Assembly: GCA_965199165.1 (NCBI GenBank)
Contig: OZ240681.1
Span: 434,001-498,000 of the forward strand
Direction: 5' to 3'
Length of the DNA: 64,000 nt
DNA from: LMUY01 sp965199165
GTDB taxonomy: Bacteria; Pseudomonadota; Alphaproteobacteria; Acetobacterales; Acetobacteraceae
The notes under the pieces were generated by a model. That model did not search any database and was not told the DNA's origin. It saw nothing but the letters and a program-made list of their open reading frames with translations. A program made the position numbers and the translations under genes. This document shows positions 1-9,528 of this stretch, piece by piece (the first letter of the stretch is position 1; each line of letters opens with the position of its first letter).

Positions 1-255
1 GATGGCGTTGGCCAAGCCGCCGTTGGACCCGGCCGGCGCGGTGTTCTTGAACAGCACGCCCACCGACAGGCCGCCGACGCCGCGCACCACGAGCGTGAAC
101 AGGATCGAGGCGAGGAACAGCAGCCCGACCACGGTTGCCGCGATGCAGAGCCCGGCCACGATGCGGTCGGAGAAGCGGCGGCGCCTGGCCAGCCTGGCGC
201 CCAGGACGTGGTCCCGCGCGGGGCCAGGGATGGAGCCGATGGTCGTGGCGCTCAT
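1..255 (-). CDS. pstA: Phosphate ABC transporter permease PstA (N-terminal part, runs off the window)
   Basis: Only the first 85 codons are present; the gene continues beyond base 1. PstA is the second inner-membrane permease of the high-affinity phosphate importer. The start ATG at 255 lies 5 bases after the pstC stop, as expected for a pstSCA operon. The visible part has a basic cytoplasmic N-terminus (HVLGARLARRRRFSDR) followed by a hydrophobic segment, typical of PstA. The call rests mainly on this N-terminus and on position directly behind pstC. The usual next genes, pstB and phoU, would lie off the window. Confidence 0.85.
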   Translation of the reverse strand, partial: MSATTIGSIPGPARDHVLGARLARRRRFSDRIVAGLCIAATVVGLLFLASILFTLVVRGVGGLSVGVLFKNTAPAGSNGGLANAI

Positions 256-260
256 CCCGG

Positions 261-1238
261 TCAGCCCTTGACCCGAGGTCGCAGCAGCAAGCGCGAGATC
301 GCCAGCACGATGAAGGAGATGACGAACAGCAGGAAGCCGAGCGCCAGCAGGGAGGACAGCTTCAGGCTGCCGGCCCGCGCCTCCGGGAACTCCAGCGCCA
401 CCAGCGAGGCGATGGTGTTGCCCGGTGCAAACAAGGAGGCGGAAAGCCGGTTCGTGTCGCCGATGACGAAGGTCACGGCCATGGTCTCGCCCAACGCGCG
501 TCCGAGCCCCAGCATGACCCCGCCCACGACGGAGGAACGGGTGTAGGGCAGCACGATCGACCGCATCACCTCCCACCGGGTGCAGCCGATACCGTAGGCG
601 GATTCCTTGAACATGGGCGGCACGGTCAGGAACACGTCGCGCATCACGGCGGCGATGAAGGGGATGATCATGACCGCGAGGATCAAGGCGGCCGTCAGGA
701 TCCCGGTGCCGAACGGCGCGCCGGAGAACAGCGCGCCCACGCCGGGGATGTCGCCCAGATTGTCGATCACCCAAGGCTGTATGTCCTCGGCCATGACCGG
801 GACGATGACGAAGAAGCCCCACATGCCGAAGATGATGGAAGGCACGGCAGCCAGCAGCTCGATCGCGGTGCCGATCGGCCGGCGCATCCATTGCGGCGCC
901 ATTTCGGTGAGGAAGAAGGCGATCCCGAAGGCGAGCGGAACGGAGAAGATCAGGGCCAGCACGGAGGTGACGAGGGTGCCGTAGACCGGCACGGCGGCCC
1001 CGTAGATGTCCTGCACCGGGTCCCAGTCGGCATTGGTCAGGAAGCCCGGCCCGAAGGCGCGGAACGCCTTCAACCCGCCGAGCAGCAACATGACGATGAT
1101 GGCGCCGAGCAGGACGAGGACCAGGATGCCGGACCCGCGGGTCAACCCGGCGAACACCAGGTCACCCCGGGCGCCGGTCGACATCACGCGCCGCGGCGGT
1201 GGCTGGGTCTCGGGCGTTGCGGAAAGGAGTTGCTGCAC
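261..1238 (-). CDS. pstC: Phosphate ABC transporter permease PstC
   Basis: This is an inner-membrane permease that pairs with PstA to form the phosphate channel of the Pst importer. The 325-aa product has a first membrane helix at about residues 29-56 (GILVLVLLGAIIVMLLLGG) and the family's loop GRALGETMAVTFVIG near residue 245, which contacts the ATPase. The GTG start at 1238 follows pstS in the same direction after about 63 bases. Length is normal for PstC. Expression probably depends on the Pho box upstream of pstS. Confidence 0.95.
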   Translation of the reverse strand: MQQLLSATPETQPPPRRVMSTGARGDLVFAGLTRGSGILVLVLLGAIIVMLLLGGLKAFRAFGPGFLTNADWDPVQDIYGAAVPVYGTLVTSVLALIFSVPLAFGIAFFLTEMAPQWMRRPIGTAIELLAAVPSIIFGMWGFFVIVPVMAEDIQPWVIDNLGDIPGVGALFSGAPFGTGILTAALILAVMIIPFIAAVMRDVFLTVPPMFKESAYGIGCTRWEVMRSIVLPYTRSSVVGGVMLGLGRALGETMAVTFVIGDTNRLSASLFAPGNTIASLVALEFPEARAGSLKLSSLLALGFLLFVISFIVLAISRLLLRPRVKG

Positions 1239-1301
1239 GGTGCCGTCCGGGTTCGGGCTGGTGTGGGGCGGCCGGGCTGCGGCCGCCCCATGCGCGGAGG
1301 C

Positions 1302-2333
1302 TTACTTGTAGACGGGTTGGCCGCCGGCCATCACGTCCTTCTTCCAGGCCGCCCGCACCGCGTCCTGCACGGCGGCCGGCAGCGGGATGTAGTCGAGCTG
1401 CTCGGCGATCGCGCTGCCACTCTTGTACGTCCAGTCGAAGAACTTCATCACGTTGGCGCTGCGGGTGGCGTCCTTGGGGTCTTCCGGAAGCAGGATGAAG
1501 GTCGGCGACACGATCGGCCAGACGTTGGCGCCCGGCAGGTCGATCAGACTGACGGCGAAATGCGACGCGCCCGCCCAGTCGCCCGCCGCTGCGGCTGCCT
1601 TGAACGACTCGGTCGTCGGCTTGACGAAGCTGCCCGACTTGTTCTGCAGCTGCGCGGTCGTCAGGTGGTTCTGCGTGGCGTAGGCGTTCTCGACATAGCC
1701 GATGCCGCCCCGGGTATGACCGACCGTCGCCGCGACGCCGTCATTGCCCTTGGCGCCGGCGCCGGCCGGCCACTTCACGCTGGTGTTGGCGCCGACGCCG
1801 GACTTCCAGCTCGGGCTCACCGCGGACAGGTAGGAGGTGAACACGAAGGACGTGCCCGATGCCTCGGCGCGGTAGACCGGCGCGATGGCCAGGTTCGGCA
1901 GGCTCATGCCCTTGTTGAGGGCGATGATCTTCGGGTCGTTCCACTTGGCGATGGTGCCGGCATAGATGTCGGCCAGCACCTCGCCCGTCAGCTTCAGCTC
2001 GTCGGTCTTGACGCCGGGGATGTTCACGATGGGGACCACGGCGCCCATCACGGTGGGGAACTGCAGCAGGTGCGCCGACTCGAGCTTGGGCGCGTCCATC
2101 GGCGCGTCGGAGGCGCCGAAATCCACCGTGCGGTTGGTGATCTGGTTCTGCCCGCCGCCGGAACCGATGGCCTGGTAGTTGAGCTCGATGCCGATCGCGG
2201 CCTTCGCGGCCTCGCCCCACTTGGCATACACCGGCGCGGGGAACGTGCCACCGGCGCCGGTGATCTCCTGTGCGCCGGCCGCGAACGAGACACCGGCAAA
2301 CGCGAGGGCCAGCGCCGTGTGTGAAAGCTTCAT
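1302..2333 (-). CDS. pstS: Periplasmic phosphate-binding protein PstS
   Basis: PstS captures inorganic phosphate in the periplasm and delivers it to PstC/PstA. The 343-aa precursor has a Sec signal peptide with a likely cut after Ala21 (AGA|QE), then family motifs GAGGTFPAPVYAKW, GSGGGQNQI and ASGTSFVFTSYLS, which line the phosphate site. A strong ribosome site (GGAGG, 5 bases before the ATG) fixes the start. It heads the pstS-pstC-pstA operon, and a Pho-box-like array lies about 90-120 bases upstream, implying PhoB-controlled induction under phosphate starvation. Confidence 0.96.
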   Translation of the reverse strand: MKLSHTALALAFAGVSFAAGAQEITGAGGTFPAPVYAKWGEAAKAAIGIELNYQAIGSGGGQNQITNRTVDFGASDAPMDAPKLESAHLLQFPTVMGAVVPIVNIPGVKTDELKLTGEVLADIYAGTIAKWNDPKIIALNKGMSLPNLAIAPVYRAEASGTSFVFTSYLSAVSPSWKSGVGANTSVKWPAGAGAKGNDGVAATVGHTRGGIGYVENAYATQNHLTTAQLQNKSGSFVKPTTESFKAAAAAGDWAGASHFAVSLIDLPGANVWPIVSPTFILLPEDPKDATRSANVMKFFDWTYKSGSAIAEQLDYIPLPAAVQDAVRAAWKKDVMAGGQPVYK

Positions 2334-2419
2334 TCAACCTCCTGGGTGCTTCGAACCGCCGCCGATCCACGGGGCGGCCCGTCAGTTCGCGGCGTTCTAG
2401 GCGGCCATCGGCGACGGCT

Positions 2420-2450
2420 CTGTGACAGAACGATGAAGCAAATGTGACAG
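2420..2450 (-). promoter_or_regulatory. Pho box upstream of pstS
   Basis: Read on the minus strand this holds two perfect copies of the 7-mer CTGTCAC whose starts are 22 bases apart. A weaker 11-base unit sits between them, giving three units in an 11-base phase. PhoB boxes are built of such 11-base repeats with a conserved CTGTCA core. It lies in the divergent pstS/NUDIX interval and points toward pstS. Confidence 0.75.
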
Positions 2451-2476
2451 TGCCTGGCTGGTGGTAAGGTGCTGCC

Positions 2477-3046
2477 ATGTCCTGTTCCAACCCGGTCGCC
2501 ACACTCCCGCGCGAGCCCGACGTCACCCAGTTGACGACCCGGATCGCCTATCAGAACCGCTGGCTGCGGCTGCGGGAGGACACCGTCCGACGTGCCGATG
2601 GCTCGGAGGGGCTGTATGGCGTGGTCGAACGCGCCGAGTTCGTGGTCGTCGTGCCATGGCAGGATGGCTGCGTGACGCTGGTGGAGCAGTATCGCTACCC
2701 GGTCCGCCGCCGACTTTGGGAACTGCCGATGGGCACGTGCGAGCCCGGTGCCACCCAGGCCGCGACGGCGGTGGCCGAGCTGCGGGAAGAGACGGGCTTG
2801 CTGGCGGACGAGATGGCGTTCGTGGCCAGCCTGTTCCAAGGACCCGGCTATTCCGACCAAGTCGGCCACGTGTTCCTGGCCACGGGCCTGCAACAGGGGC
2901 CGGTGGCACGCGAAGCCAGCGAACTGGGCATGACCTGCCGCGCCTTCCCGCTCGCCGAGCTGGAGCGGATGATCGCGAGCGGCGCCTTGCAGGACGGCAT
3001 GAGCTTGGCGGCGCTCGGCCTGTTGCGGTTCCGCGGGCTGCTGTGA
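2477..3046 (+). CDS. NUDIX hydrolase, ADP-ribose pyrophosphatase-like
   Basis: The 189-aa protein resembles the ADP-ribose/nucleoside-diphosphate-sugar pyrophosphatase branch of NUDIX enzymes, which cleave X-P-P-nucleoside bonds using metal ions. The Nudix helix core AELREETGLL is visible near residue 100, preceded by a glycine loop (LPMGTCEPG). The box is imperfect: the first Glu of Gx5E is Ala, and the RE pair reads AE, so substrate and even activity are uncertain. It diverges from pstS and is followed by rnd on the same strand 38 bases later. Confidence 0.85.
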   Translation: MSCSNPVATLPREPDVTQLTTRIAYQNRWLRLREDTVRRADGSEGLYGVVERAEFVVVVPWQDGCVTLVEQYRYPVRRRLWELPMGTCEPGATQAATAVAELREETGLLADEMAFVASLFQGPGYSDQVGHVFLATGLQQGPVAREASELGMTCRAFPLAELERMIASGALQDGMSLAALGLLRFRGLL

Positions 3047-3084
3047 GTTTTGACGGCGCGGCCGTGTTCCGACGATAAGGGCGG

Positions 3085-4260
3085 ATGCCGCGTCGTATCG
3101 AATATCCCGCGCCGTCCCTGATCGCCGACACCGACTCCCTCGCCGCGCTCTGCACCCGGTTGCGGGCCGAGCCTGTGGTCACCGTCGACACCGAGTTCAT
3201 GCGGGAGCGGACGTACTACCCCGAACTCTGCGTGGTGCAGCTGGGTGGCGAGCGGGAGAACGCGGTCATCGACGCGATGGCGGCCGGGCTGGACCTGGCG
3301 CCGCTCGGCGCCCTGTTGCGGGACACCGCCGTATTGAAGGTGTTCCACGCGGCGCGCCAGGACATCGAGATCTTCCTGGAGCTGTTCGGGACGGTGCCGG
3401 TGCCCGTCTTCGACACCCAGGTGGCCGCCATGGTGGCCGGCTTCGGCGACCAGGTGGGCTACGACGCGCTCGTCGCGGCGCTGACCGGCGGGCAGATCGA
3501 CAAGGCCCATCGCTTCAGCGACTGGTCCGCGCGGCCGCTGTCGCCCGCGCAGGTGGCCTACGCCGCCGCCGACGTCACGCATCTGCACACCGCCTACCTG
3601 CGCCTGCGCGACCGGCTGGAGCGGGAGGGCCGCACCGAATGGGTGCTGGAGGAGATGGGGGTGCTGGCCCAGCCGGAGACCTACCGCGCCGATCCGGAGG
3701 CGATGTGGGAGCGTCTGCGTCCGCGCACCGGCAACCGGCGCATGCTGGGCGTGCTGCGCGCCGCCGCCGCCTGGCGGGAGCGGGAGGCCCAGCGCGTCAA
3801 CATCCCGCGCCAGCGGCTGCTGCGGGATGAGAACCTGCTGGAGGTGGCGGCGACCGCGCCGTTGAGCGCGGAAGCGCTCGCCCGCTGCCGCGGCATCACC
3901 CGCGGTTTCGCCGAGGGGAAGAGCGGTGCCGGGCTGCTCGCCGCCATCGCCGCGGCCACCGCCCTGCCGGAAGAAGAGTTGCCGGAAGCGCCGCGGGGCC
4001 GCGACGGTCCCCGCCCCTCGCCCGCGTTGGTCTCGCTGCTGAAGGTGCTGCTGGCCGCCAAGTGCGAGGAGCATGACGTGGCCCCGAAGCTGGTCGCGTC
4101 CTCGGACGACATCGACCGCTTGGCGAGCGAGGACCAGCCCGACCTGCCGGCGCTCACCGGCTGGCGACGGCACGTCTTCGGGGAGGACGCCCTGGCGTTG
4201 AAGGGCGGCCAGGTGGCGCTGGGTGTCGCCGGCAAGCGGGTCAAGCTGATCCCGGCCTGA
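3085..4260 (+). CDS. rnd: Ribonuclease D
   Basis: This is a 3'-5' exoribonuclease that trims tRNA and other small RNA precursors in the cytoplasm. The 391-aa length is normal. The DEDDy exonuclease motifs are visible: Exo I VDTEF (Asp35, Glu37), Exo II around HAARQDIEIF, and Exo III YAAADVTHLH. An HRDC domain follows from about residue 210. A terminator hairpin comes 14 bases after the stop. Confidence 0.96.
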   Translation: MPRRIEYPAPSLIADTDSLAALCTRLRAEPVVTVDTEFMRERTYYPELCVVQLGGERENAVIDAMAAGLDLAPLGALLRDTAVLKVFHAARQDIEIFLELFGTVPVPVFDTQVAAMVAGFGDQVGYDALVAALTGGQIDKAHRFSDWSARPLSPAQVAYAAADVTHLHTAYLRLRDRLEREGRTEWVLEEMGVLAQPETYRADPEAMWERLRPRTGNRRMLGVLRAAAAWREREAQRVNIPRQRLLRDENLLEVAATAPLSAEALARCRGITRGFAEGKSGAGLLAAIAAATALPEEELPEAPRGRDGPRPSPALVSLLKVLLAAKCEEHDVAPKLVASSDDIDRLASEDQPDLPALTGWRRHVFGEDALALKGGQVALGVAGKRVKLIPA

Positions 4261-4274
4261 GTGGCGGTTCATCT

Positions 4275-4300
4275 CCCTCTCCCTGAGGGAGAGGGTTTTT
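4275..4300 (+). terminator. Rho-independent terminator after rnd
   Basis: A perfect 9-bp stem (CCCTCTCCC / GGGAGAGGG) with a TGA loop is followed by five T residues. It separates rnd from the convergent MFS gene. The same stem sequence recurs at 15991-16014. Confidence 0.85.
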
Positions 4301-4309
4301 GGGACTCCC

Positions 4310-5710
4310 TTACCGGGAAATCTGCTCCAGCTCCAAGGCGTTCGTTCGGGGGCCGAGGACGGCGATCGACAGCACCACCATGGCCATCGCGAACGCGATC
4401 AGCCCGAAGACGCCCTTCGTGCCGGCCGTCTGTAGGAAGAAGCCGATGATGAAGCTGGCGAACACCGTGCTGATCCGGCTGAACGAGTAGGTGAACCCCA
4501 CCGCCCGCGCCCGCACCCGCGTCGGGAAAAGCTCGGTCTGGTAGCCGTGGAAGGTGTTGGAGAGGATGTTGTTGGACAGCGTGATCAGCACGCCGAACAC
4601 GATCAGCAAGGCGACCGTGGTCTGGAACGAGAACAGCACGCCGAACACGCCCACGCCGCAGGCCGCCGCCACCAGCTGCCACTTGCGCTCGAAACGGTCG
4701 GCGAAGCTCATCGCCAGCAGCGGGCCGAAGGGGCTGGCGATGGCGATGATGAACGAATACAGCAGGCTGGAGCCGAGGTTGATCCCGACCTGTTGCGCGA
4801 TCAGCGTCGGGACCCAGGCCGCGAAGCCATAGAAGCCGAACGTCTGGAAGAACTGAAACACCATCAGCATGACCGTCCGGCCGCGGTAGGCCGGAGAGAA
4901 GATCTCGGCGAAGCTGCCTTGCGCCTCCGCCCGTTCGACGGCGTGCGACAGGGGCGGCGGCAGGGGAGCGCCGCCGAGGTCGGTCGCGACCCGCCGCTCG
5001 ATCATCGTCGTCACCGCGTCCGCCTCTGCCAGGCGGCCCTGCTGGATCAACCAGCGCGGGCTCTCGGGGATCCCACGCCGCAGGAACCAGACGAACAACG
5101 CGCCGCCCGAGCCGATCCCCACCACCCAGCGCCAGCCGTCGATGCCGAACGGCGCCGTCGGCACCAGCAGGTAGGCGAGCAAGGCCACCAGCGGCACCAC
5201 GGCGAACATGACCACCTGGCTGAAGGCGAAGGCCCGGCCGCGGATCTGCTTGGGCACGAGTTCGGCGATGTAGGTGTCGATCGTCACCAGCTCGACCCCG
5301 ATGCCCACCCCGGCGATCAGGCGCCAGAGGCACACCGAAAGGCCGCTGTTCTGGAACGCCATGATCAGCGTGGCCGCGCAGTAGAACAGCAGCGAGCAGG
5401 TGAACACCGCCCGGCGGCCGAACCGGTCGGCAACGAAGCCGAACACGAAGGTGCCGATGAATAGGCCGGTGAACGTCGCGGCGACGAACAGGGCCGGCCC
5501 GGTGAAGATGCCCACGGCCACGTTGCTCAGCAGCCCCGCCTTGACCAGGCCAGGGATGACGTAGCCGGTCAGGAAGAGGTCGTAGAACTCGAAGAACCCG
5601 CCGATCGATAGCAGCGCCACCAGCACCCAGATCGAGCGGGTGGCCGGCAGGCGGTCCAGCCGGGCAAGGATGGCCGCGGCCGGATACGGCGTCGTCATCG
5701 TGTCTGGCAC
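4310..5710 (-). CDS. MFS transporter, sugar/metabolite porter type
   Basis: This is a major facilitator superfamily carrier of about 466 aa with twelve predicted membrane helices. An FFEFYDLFLTGYV segment in helix 1 and the cytoplasmic loop-2 motif DRFGRRAVF are both typical of the metabolite:H+ symporter group. Substrate cannot be told from the sequence. I chose the GTG at 5710, which has GGGAGG 9 bases upstream; an ATG at 5698 is an alternative, and a longer frame back to 5773 lacks a ribosome site. It stands alone, converging on rnd across a shared terminator. Confidence 0.85.
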   Translation of the reverse strand: MPDTMTTPYPAAAILARLDRLPATRSIWVLVALLSIGGFFEFYDLFLTGYVIPGLVKAGLLSNVAVGIFTGPALFVAATFTGLFIGTFVFGFVADRFGRRAVFTCSLLFYCAATLIMAFQNSGLSVCLWRLIAGVGIGVELVTIDTYIAELVPKQIRGRAFAFSQVVMFAVVPLVALLAYLLVPTAPFGIDGWRWVVGIGSGGALFVWFLRRGIPESPRWLIQQGRLAEADAVTTMIERRVATDLGGAPLPPPLSHAVERAEAQGSFAEIFSPAYRGRTVMLMVFQFFQTFGFYGFAAWVPTLIAQQVGINLGSSLLYSFIIAIASPFGPLLAMSFADRFERKWQLVAAACGVGVFGVLFSFQTTVALLIVFGVLITLSNNILSNTFHGYQTELFPTRVRARAVGFTYSFSRISTVFASFIIGFFLQTAGTKGVFGLIAFAMAMVVLSIAVLGPRTNALELEQISR

Positions 5711-5783
5711 GGTCTCGTTCCTCCCTTTTTCGGCAGGGAGCCACAAGCGCGGGGCAAATGCCAGGGGCGTCAAGGCCGTGCGG

Positions 5784-7265
5784 CTATTTCCCGCCGACGA
5801 CCACCTCGGGCTCCAGCCCGAGCGCCAGCGCCAGCCGCTCCATGCGGCGGGTCACCCCATCGCCAGTAAAGGCCGGGCCGTCCTGCGGCAGCACGAGGCG
5901 CAGTTTCGTCGGGGAGCGGAGCAGCGCGGTGCCGGCCAGCAGGTCGGGCGTGCCCGCGGACAGCAGGTAGGCGAGGCGGAGCGCGTGGCCGAGGGTTTGC
6001 GCACCCGACAAACCCGGTTCATCCAGCAATTGCCGCGCCGCGGACAGCATGCCGGCAGCCGGATCGGCCTCGTAGCGGATGGCGACGGTCATCGCGAGGA
6101 AGGCGCGGCCCCGATGGTCCAACGCCACGCCGGGCTGGCGCAGCACGCGCAGGTAAGCCTGCTCGGCCCGGTATTCCGGATGGTCGTGGCTGCCGATATC
6201 GGACAGCAGGCAGGCGGCGTGGCGCAGACGGGCGGCGTCCGCCGCCTCCCCGGCGAAGAGCGGCGCCGTCCACTCCAGCAGTGCCGCCGGCATGCGCGGG
6301 TCGCGCCCGGTGCGCTCGCCGAGCTCCCGGCAGGCGGCCAGCAGCGGGTCCTGGCGCGCGGTCTCCCCGGGGATGCGGGCCATGTACCAGCCCTCCCGGA
6401 TGCCGTTGGCGCTGAACACCACGCGCCGCGCGGCGGTGACCCGCAGCAAGTGGCGCAGCACGGTGGCGGCATGGGGCAGGTCATCCACGCGACGCCGCGG
6501 TGCGCCGGGCAGACGCTCCAGCACGCGGCGCGGCGCGGCGGCGATGCTGGTGGCCAGCTCGCGCGCCGCCTCCCGCTCGACCGTGTAGTGGTGGACGATG
6601 GCCAGCGGGTAGTTGGTCTGCGCCATGTGGATCCGGGCCAGCGCCCGCCACGCGCCGCCCACCAGATAGAGGTCCCGGCCCGGGTAGCGGGACAGCCACG
6701 GCACCTCCGCCATGTCGGCCTCGACCAGAGCGCGGGCGCGGGCGAGGTCCGCCTCCGCCCGGTCGGCCAGGCGGATCACGCCGAGTGGCAGGGTCTGCGC
6801 CAGACCGGGCTGCCCGTCGGCCAGGTGAACGACCTCCAGCGAGCCGCCGCCGATATCGGCCAGGATGCCGCTCGCCTGCGGGATGCCGCACAGCACGCCG
6901 GCCGCGGACAACGCCGCCTCCTCCTCGCCGGACAGGATGCGGATGGCGACGCCGGGCATGCGCTCCCGCAGCCCGGCGACGAAGGCCGCACCGTTGCTGG
7001 CGTCACGCACTGCGGCGGTGGCCAGGACCTCCAGCCCATCGCAGCCCATCGCCCGCGCGACGGCACCGTAGCGGTGCATGACGGAGAGGGCTGCGGTCAC
7101 GCCGTCCTCGTTCAGGCGGCCGGTGGTCTGCAGCCCGCGGCCCAGGCGCAGCACGGCACGCTCGTTGAAGATCGCGACGGGGTTGCGCCCGGCGCCCTCG
7201 AACACGACCAGGCGGACGGAGTTGGAGCCGAGGTCGACGACGGCGGACCGCCCGGCCCCGATCAA
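5784..7265 (-). CDS. ppx: Exopolyphosphatase / GppA-type phosphatase
   Basis: Ppx removes terminal phosphates from inorganic polyphosphate; the family also includes pppGpp phosphatase. The 493-aa protein shows the actin-like ATPase motifs VVDLGSNSVRLVVFE at the N-terminus and DIGGGSLEV near residue 140. Homology begins right at the TTG codon at 7265, which overlaps the ppk1 stop in the string ATTGA, so translational coupling is likely. The frame can be extended into ppk1 sequence, but that part is a shadow. Pairing with ppk1 strongly supports the polyphosphate role over pppGpp. Confidence 0.92.
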   Translation of the reverse strand: MIGAGRSAVVDLGSNSVRLVVFEGAGRNPVAIFNERAVLRLGRGLQTTGRLNEDGVTAALSVMHRYGAVARAMGCDGLEVLATAAVRDASNGAAFVAGLRERMPGVAIRILSGEEEAALSAAGVLCGIPQASGILADIGGGSLEVVHLADGQPGLAQTLPLGVIRLADRAEADLARARALVEADMAEVPWLSRYPGRDLYLVGGAWRALARIHMAQTNYPLAIVHHYTVEREAARELATSIAAAPRRVLERLPGAPRRRVDDLPHAATVLRHLLRVTAARRVVFSANGIREGWYMARIPGETARQDPLLAACRELGERTGRDPRMPAALLEWTAPLFAGEAADAARLRHAACLLSDIGSHDHPEYRAEQAYLRVLRQPGVALDHRGRAFLAMTVAIRYEADPAAGMLSAARQLLDEPGLSGAQTLGHALRLAYLLSAGTPDLLAGTALLRSPTKLRLVLPQDGPAFTGDGVTRRMERLALALGLEPEVVVGGK

Positions 7266-9472
7266 TCCTGGGAGACCCGGTCCGGCCTGCGATGCGCCGG
7301 GCCGCCGACGGCGACGGGCGACCCGTGCAGCGCCGAGCCGCGGCCGGAGAGCGATGGGTTGGTCATGAAGTAGTCGTGGGCGGAGATGGGCTTGGCGCCC
7401 GTGGCCACCCGGCGCCAGGAGCCGCCGGACTCCAGCTCCCACGACTGCAGGCTGTCCTTCAGGTTCACCACCATGATCTGGTCCAGCACCTGGGCATGCA
7501 CCGTGGGGTTGTGGATCGGCACCATGCTCTCCACCCGCCAGTCCATGTTGCGCGCCATCCAATCAGCGCTGCTGATGAACACCAGCGCCTGGCGCGACGG
7601 CAGCTTGTGGCCGTTGCCGAAGCAGAAGATGCGGCTGTGCTCCAAGAACCGGCCGATCATCGACTTGACGCGGATGTTCTCGCTCAGCCCCGGCACGCCC
7701 GGCCGCAGGCAGCAGATGCCGCGGATGATGCACATGACCTTCACGCCGGCGCGCGAGCAGTCATACAGCTTGTCGATCATCGCGTCGTCGACCAGCGAGT
7801 TCATCTTGAGCCAGATCATTCCCGGCCGCCCGGCGCGGGCATGACCGATTTCGTTCTCCATCAGCTCCATCAGGCGGGACCGGATGGTCAGCGGGCTGAA
7901 GGCGAGGCTATCCATCCGCTCCGGCCGGGCATAGCCGGTCATGTAGTTGAACAGGCGGGCGCTGTCCCGCGTGAGGTCGGGGTCGGAGGTGAAGAAGGAC
8001 AGGTCGGTGTAGATGCGCGCGGTAATCGGGTGGTAATTGCCGGTGCCGAAATGCGCGTAGGAGCGCATGCCGCCGCCCTCCCGCCGCACCACCAGGCTGA
8101 GCTTGGCGTGGGTCTTCAGCTCCACGAAGCCGTAGACCACCTGCACCCCCGCCGCCTCCATCGAGCGGGCGAGGCGGATGTTCGCCTCCTCGTCGAAGCG
8201 GGCGCGCAGCTCGATCATGGCGATCACGGACTTGCCCGCTTCGGCCGCCTCGATCAGCGCCTTGACGATGGGGCTGTCCCGGCTGGTGCGGTACAGCGTC
8301 TGCTTCACCGCGACGACGTTTGGGTCCGCCGCCGCCTGGCGCAGGAACTGGACGACGACGTCGAAGCTCTCGAACGGATGGTGGACGATGATGTCCTTGG
8401 CCCGGATCGCGGCGAAGCAATCCCCGGCGAAGTCGCGGATGCGCTCCGGAAAACGCGGGGTGTACGGCGGGAACAGCAGGTCCGGACGGTCGTCGACGAT
8501 CAGCTGGCGCAGATCCGCCGGGCCGAGGATACCGGCCTGCACCAGCACCTCCTCGCCGGGGATGTCGTCCTCGTTCACACTCAGCTCGTCCACCACCAGG
8601 GCGCGCAGGTCGGCGGGCATGGCCGCATCGACCGAAAGGTGGATCGGCACGCCCCGGCGCCGCCGCTTCAGCGCCGTCTCGTAGGAGCGGACCAGGTCCT
8701 CCGCCTCCTCCTCGAACTCCACCCCCGTGTCGCGGATCAGGCGGAACATGCCCGTGCTGAGCACCCTGAAGCCCGGGAAGACGCTGTGCAGGTTGAGCGA
8801 GACCAGGTCTTCCAGCAGCACGAAGCGGATCGGCCCGCCGGCTGCGGGCCCGGCGGGCAGGCGGATGAAGCGGTCCACCTGGCTGGGCAGCGGGATCAGC
8901 CCGCTCATGGTGGTGTTGTCCTCGTCCCGATGCAGCTTCATCGCCATGACGAGGCCCATGTTGGCGATGAACGGGAACGGGTGCGCCGGGTCGATGGCAA
9001 GCGGCGTCAGCACGGGGAACACCCGGTCCATGAACCAGGCCGCCAGCCAGTCGCTGTCCGCGCCGTTCAGCCCGGCCGGATCGCAGACCACGATGCCGAC
9101 CTCGGCCAGCAGGCCGCGCAACTCCTGCCAGGTGGTCTGCTGCAACGCCATCAGCGCGGAGGCGCGGACCTGAATTTCACCCAGTTGCTGCGCCGCGGTC
9201 CGGCCATCCGCGGACAGGGAGGCGACGCCTGCCTTGGCCTGCCCGATCAGCCCGGCGACACGGACCGAATAGAACTCGTCCAGGTTGGACGCACTGATCG
9301 AGACGAAGCGCAGCCGCTCCAGCAGCGGATGGCAGGCGTTCTGCGCTTCCTCCACCACGCGGTGGTTGAAGTCGAGCCAGGACAGCTCCCGGTTGATGAA
9401 GCGATCGGGCCCTTCTCCAAGGCTGGCCGCCGCGGTGCCGCCGGGCGCGTCGATGGGGCTGATCTCGTTCAT
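7262..9472 (-). CDS. ppk1: Polyphosphate kinase 1
   Basis: Ppk1 reversibly polymerises the gamma-phosphate of ATP into polyphosphate at the membrane. The 736-aa product has the four-domain PPK1 layout: an N-terminal helical region (RFINRELSWLDFNHRVVEEA), the head domain, and two PLD-like catalytic domains. The HFGTGNYHPITARIYTD stretch contains the histidine expected to be autophosphorylated. I chose the ATG at 9472 (MNEISP), which has an AGGA element upstream; a longer frame to 9532 exists. It is the first gene of a coupled ppk1-ppx pair and shares the phosphate theme with pstSCA nearby. Confidence 0.96.
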   Translation of the reverse strand: MNEISPIDAPGGTAAASLGEGPDRFINRELSWLDFNHRVVEEAQNACHPLLERLRFVSISASNLDEFYSVRVAGLIGQAKAGVASLSADGRTAAQQLGEIQVRASALMALQQTTWQELRGLLAEVGIVVCDPAGLNGADSDWLAAWFMDRVFPVLTPLAIDPAHPFPFIANMGLVMAMKLHRDEDNTTMSGLIPLPSQVDRFIRLPAGPAAGGPIRFVLLEDLVSLNLHSVFPGFRVLSTGMFRLIRDTGVEFEEEAEDLVRSYETALKRRRRGVPIHLSVDAAMPADLRALVVDELSVNEDDIPGEEVLVQAGILGPADLRQLIVDDRPDLLFPPYTPRFPERIRDFAGDCFAAIRAKDIIVHHPFESFDVVVQFLRQAAADPNVVAVKQTLYRTSRDSPIVKALIEAAEAGKSVIAMIELRARFDEEANIRLARSMEAAGVQVVYGFVELKTHAKLSLVVRREGGGMRSYAHFGTGNYHPITARIYTDLSFFTSDPDLTRDSARLFNYMTGYARPERMDSLAFSPLTIRSRLMELMENEIGHARAGRPGMIWLKMNSLVDDAMIDKLYDCSRAGVKVMCIIRGICCLRPGVPGLSENIRVKSMIGRFLEHSRIFCFGNGHKLPSRQALVFISSADWMARNMDWRVESMVPIHNPTVHAQVLDQIMVVNLKDSLQSWELESGGSWRRVATGAKPISAHDYFMTNPSLSGRGSALHGSPVAVGGPAHRRPDRVSQD

Positions 9473-9528
9473 GCGACCCGATCCTACCTGGACTGAGACG
9501 GCGGTGTCACGGGTGCGTCCATGGCCCG

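Noticed and set aside
135..2324. Very long plus-strand open frame opposite pst genes
   Set aside because: It is antisense to pstC and pstS; the translation is His/Arg/Gly-rich low complexity, typical of GC-rich shadow frames. The same applies to 7292-9496, 24643-27240, 25481-27913 and 55181-58930.
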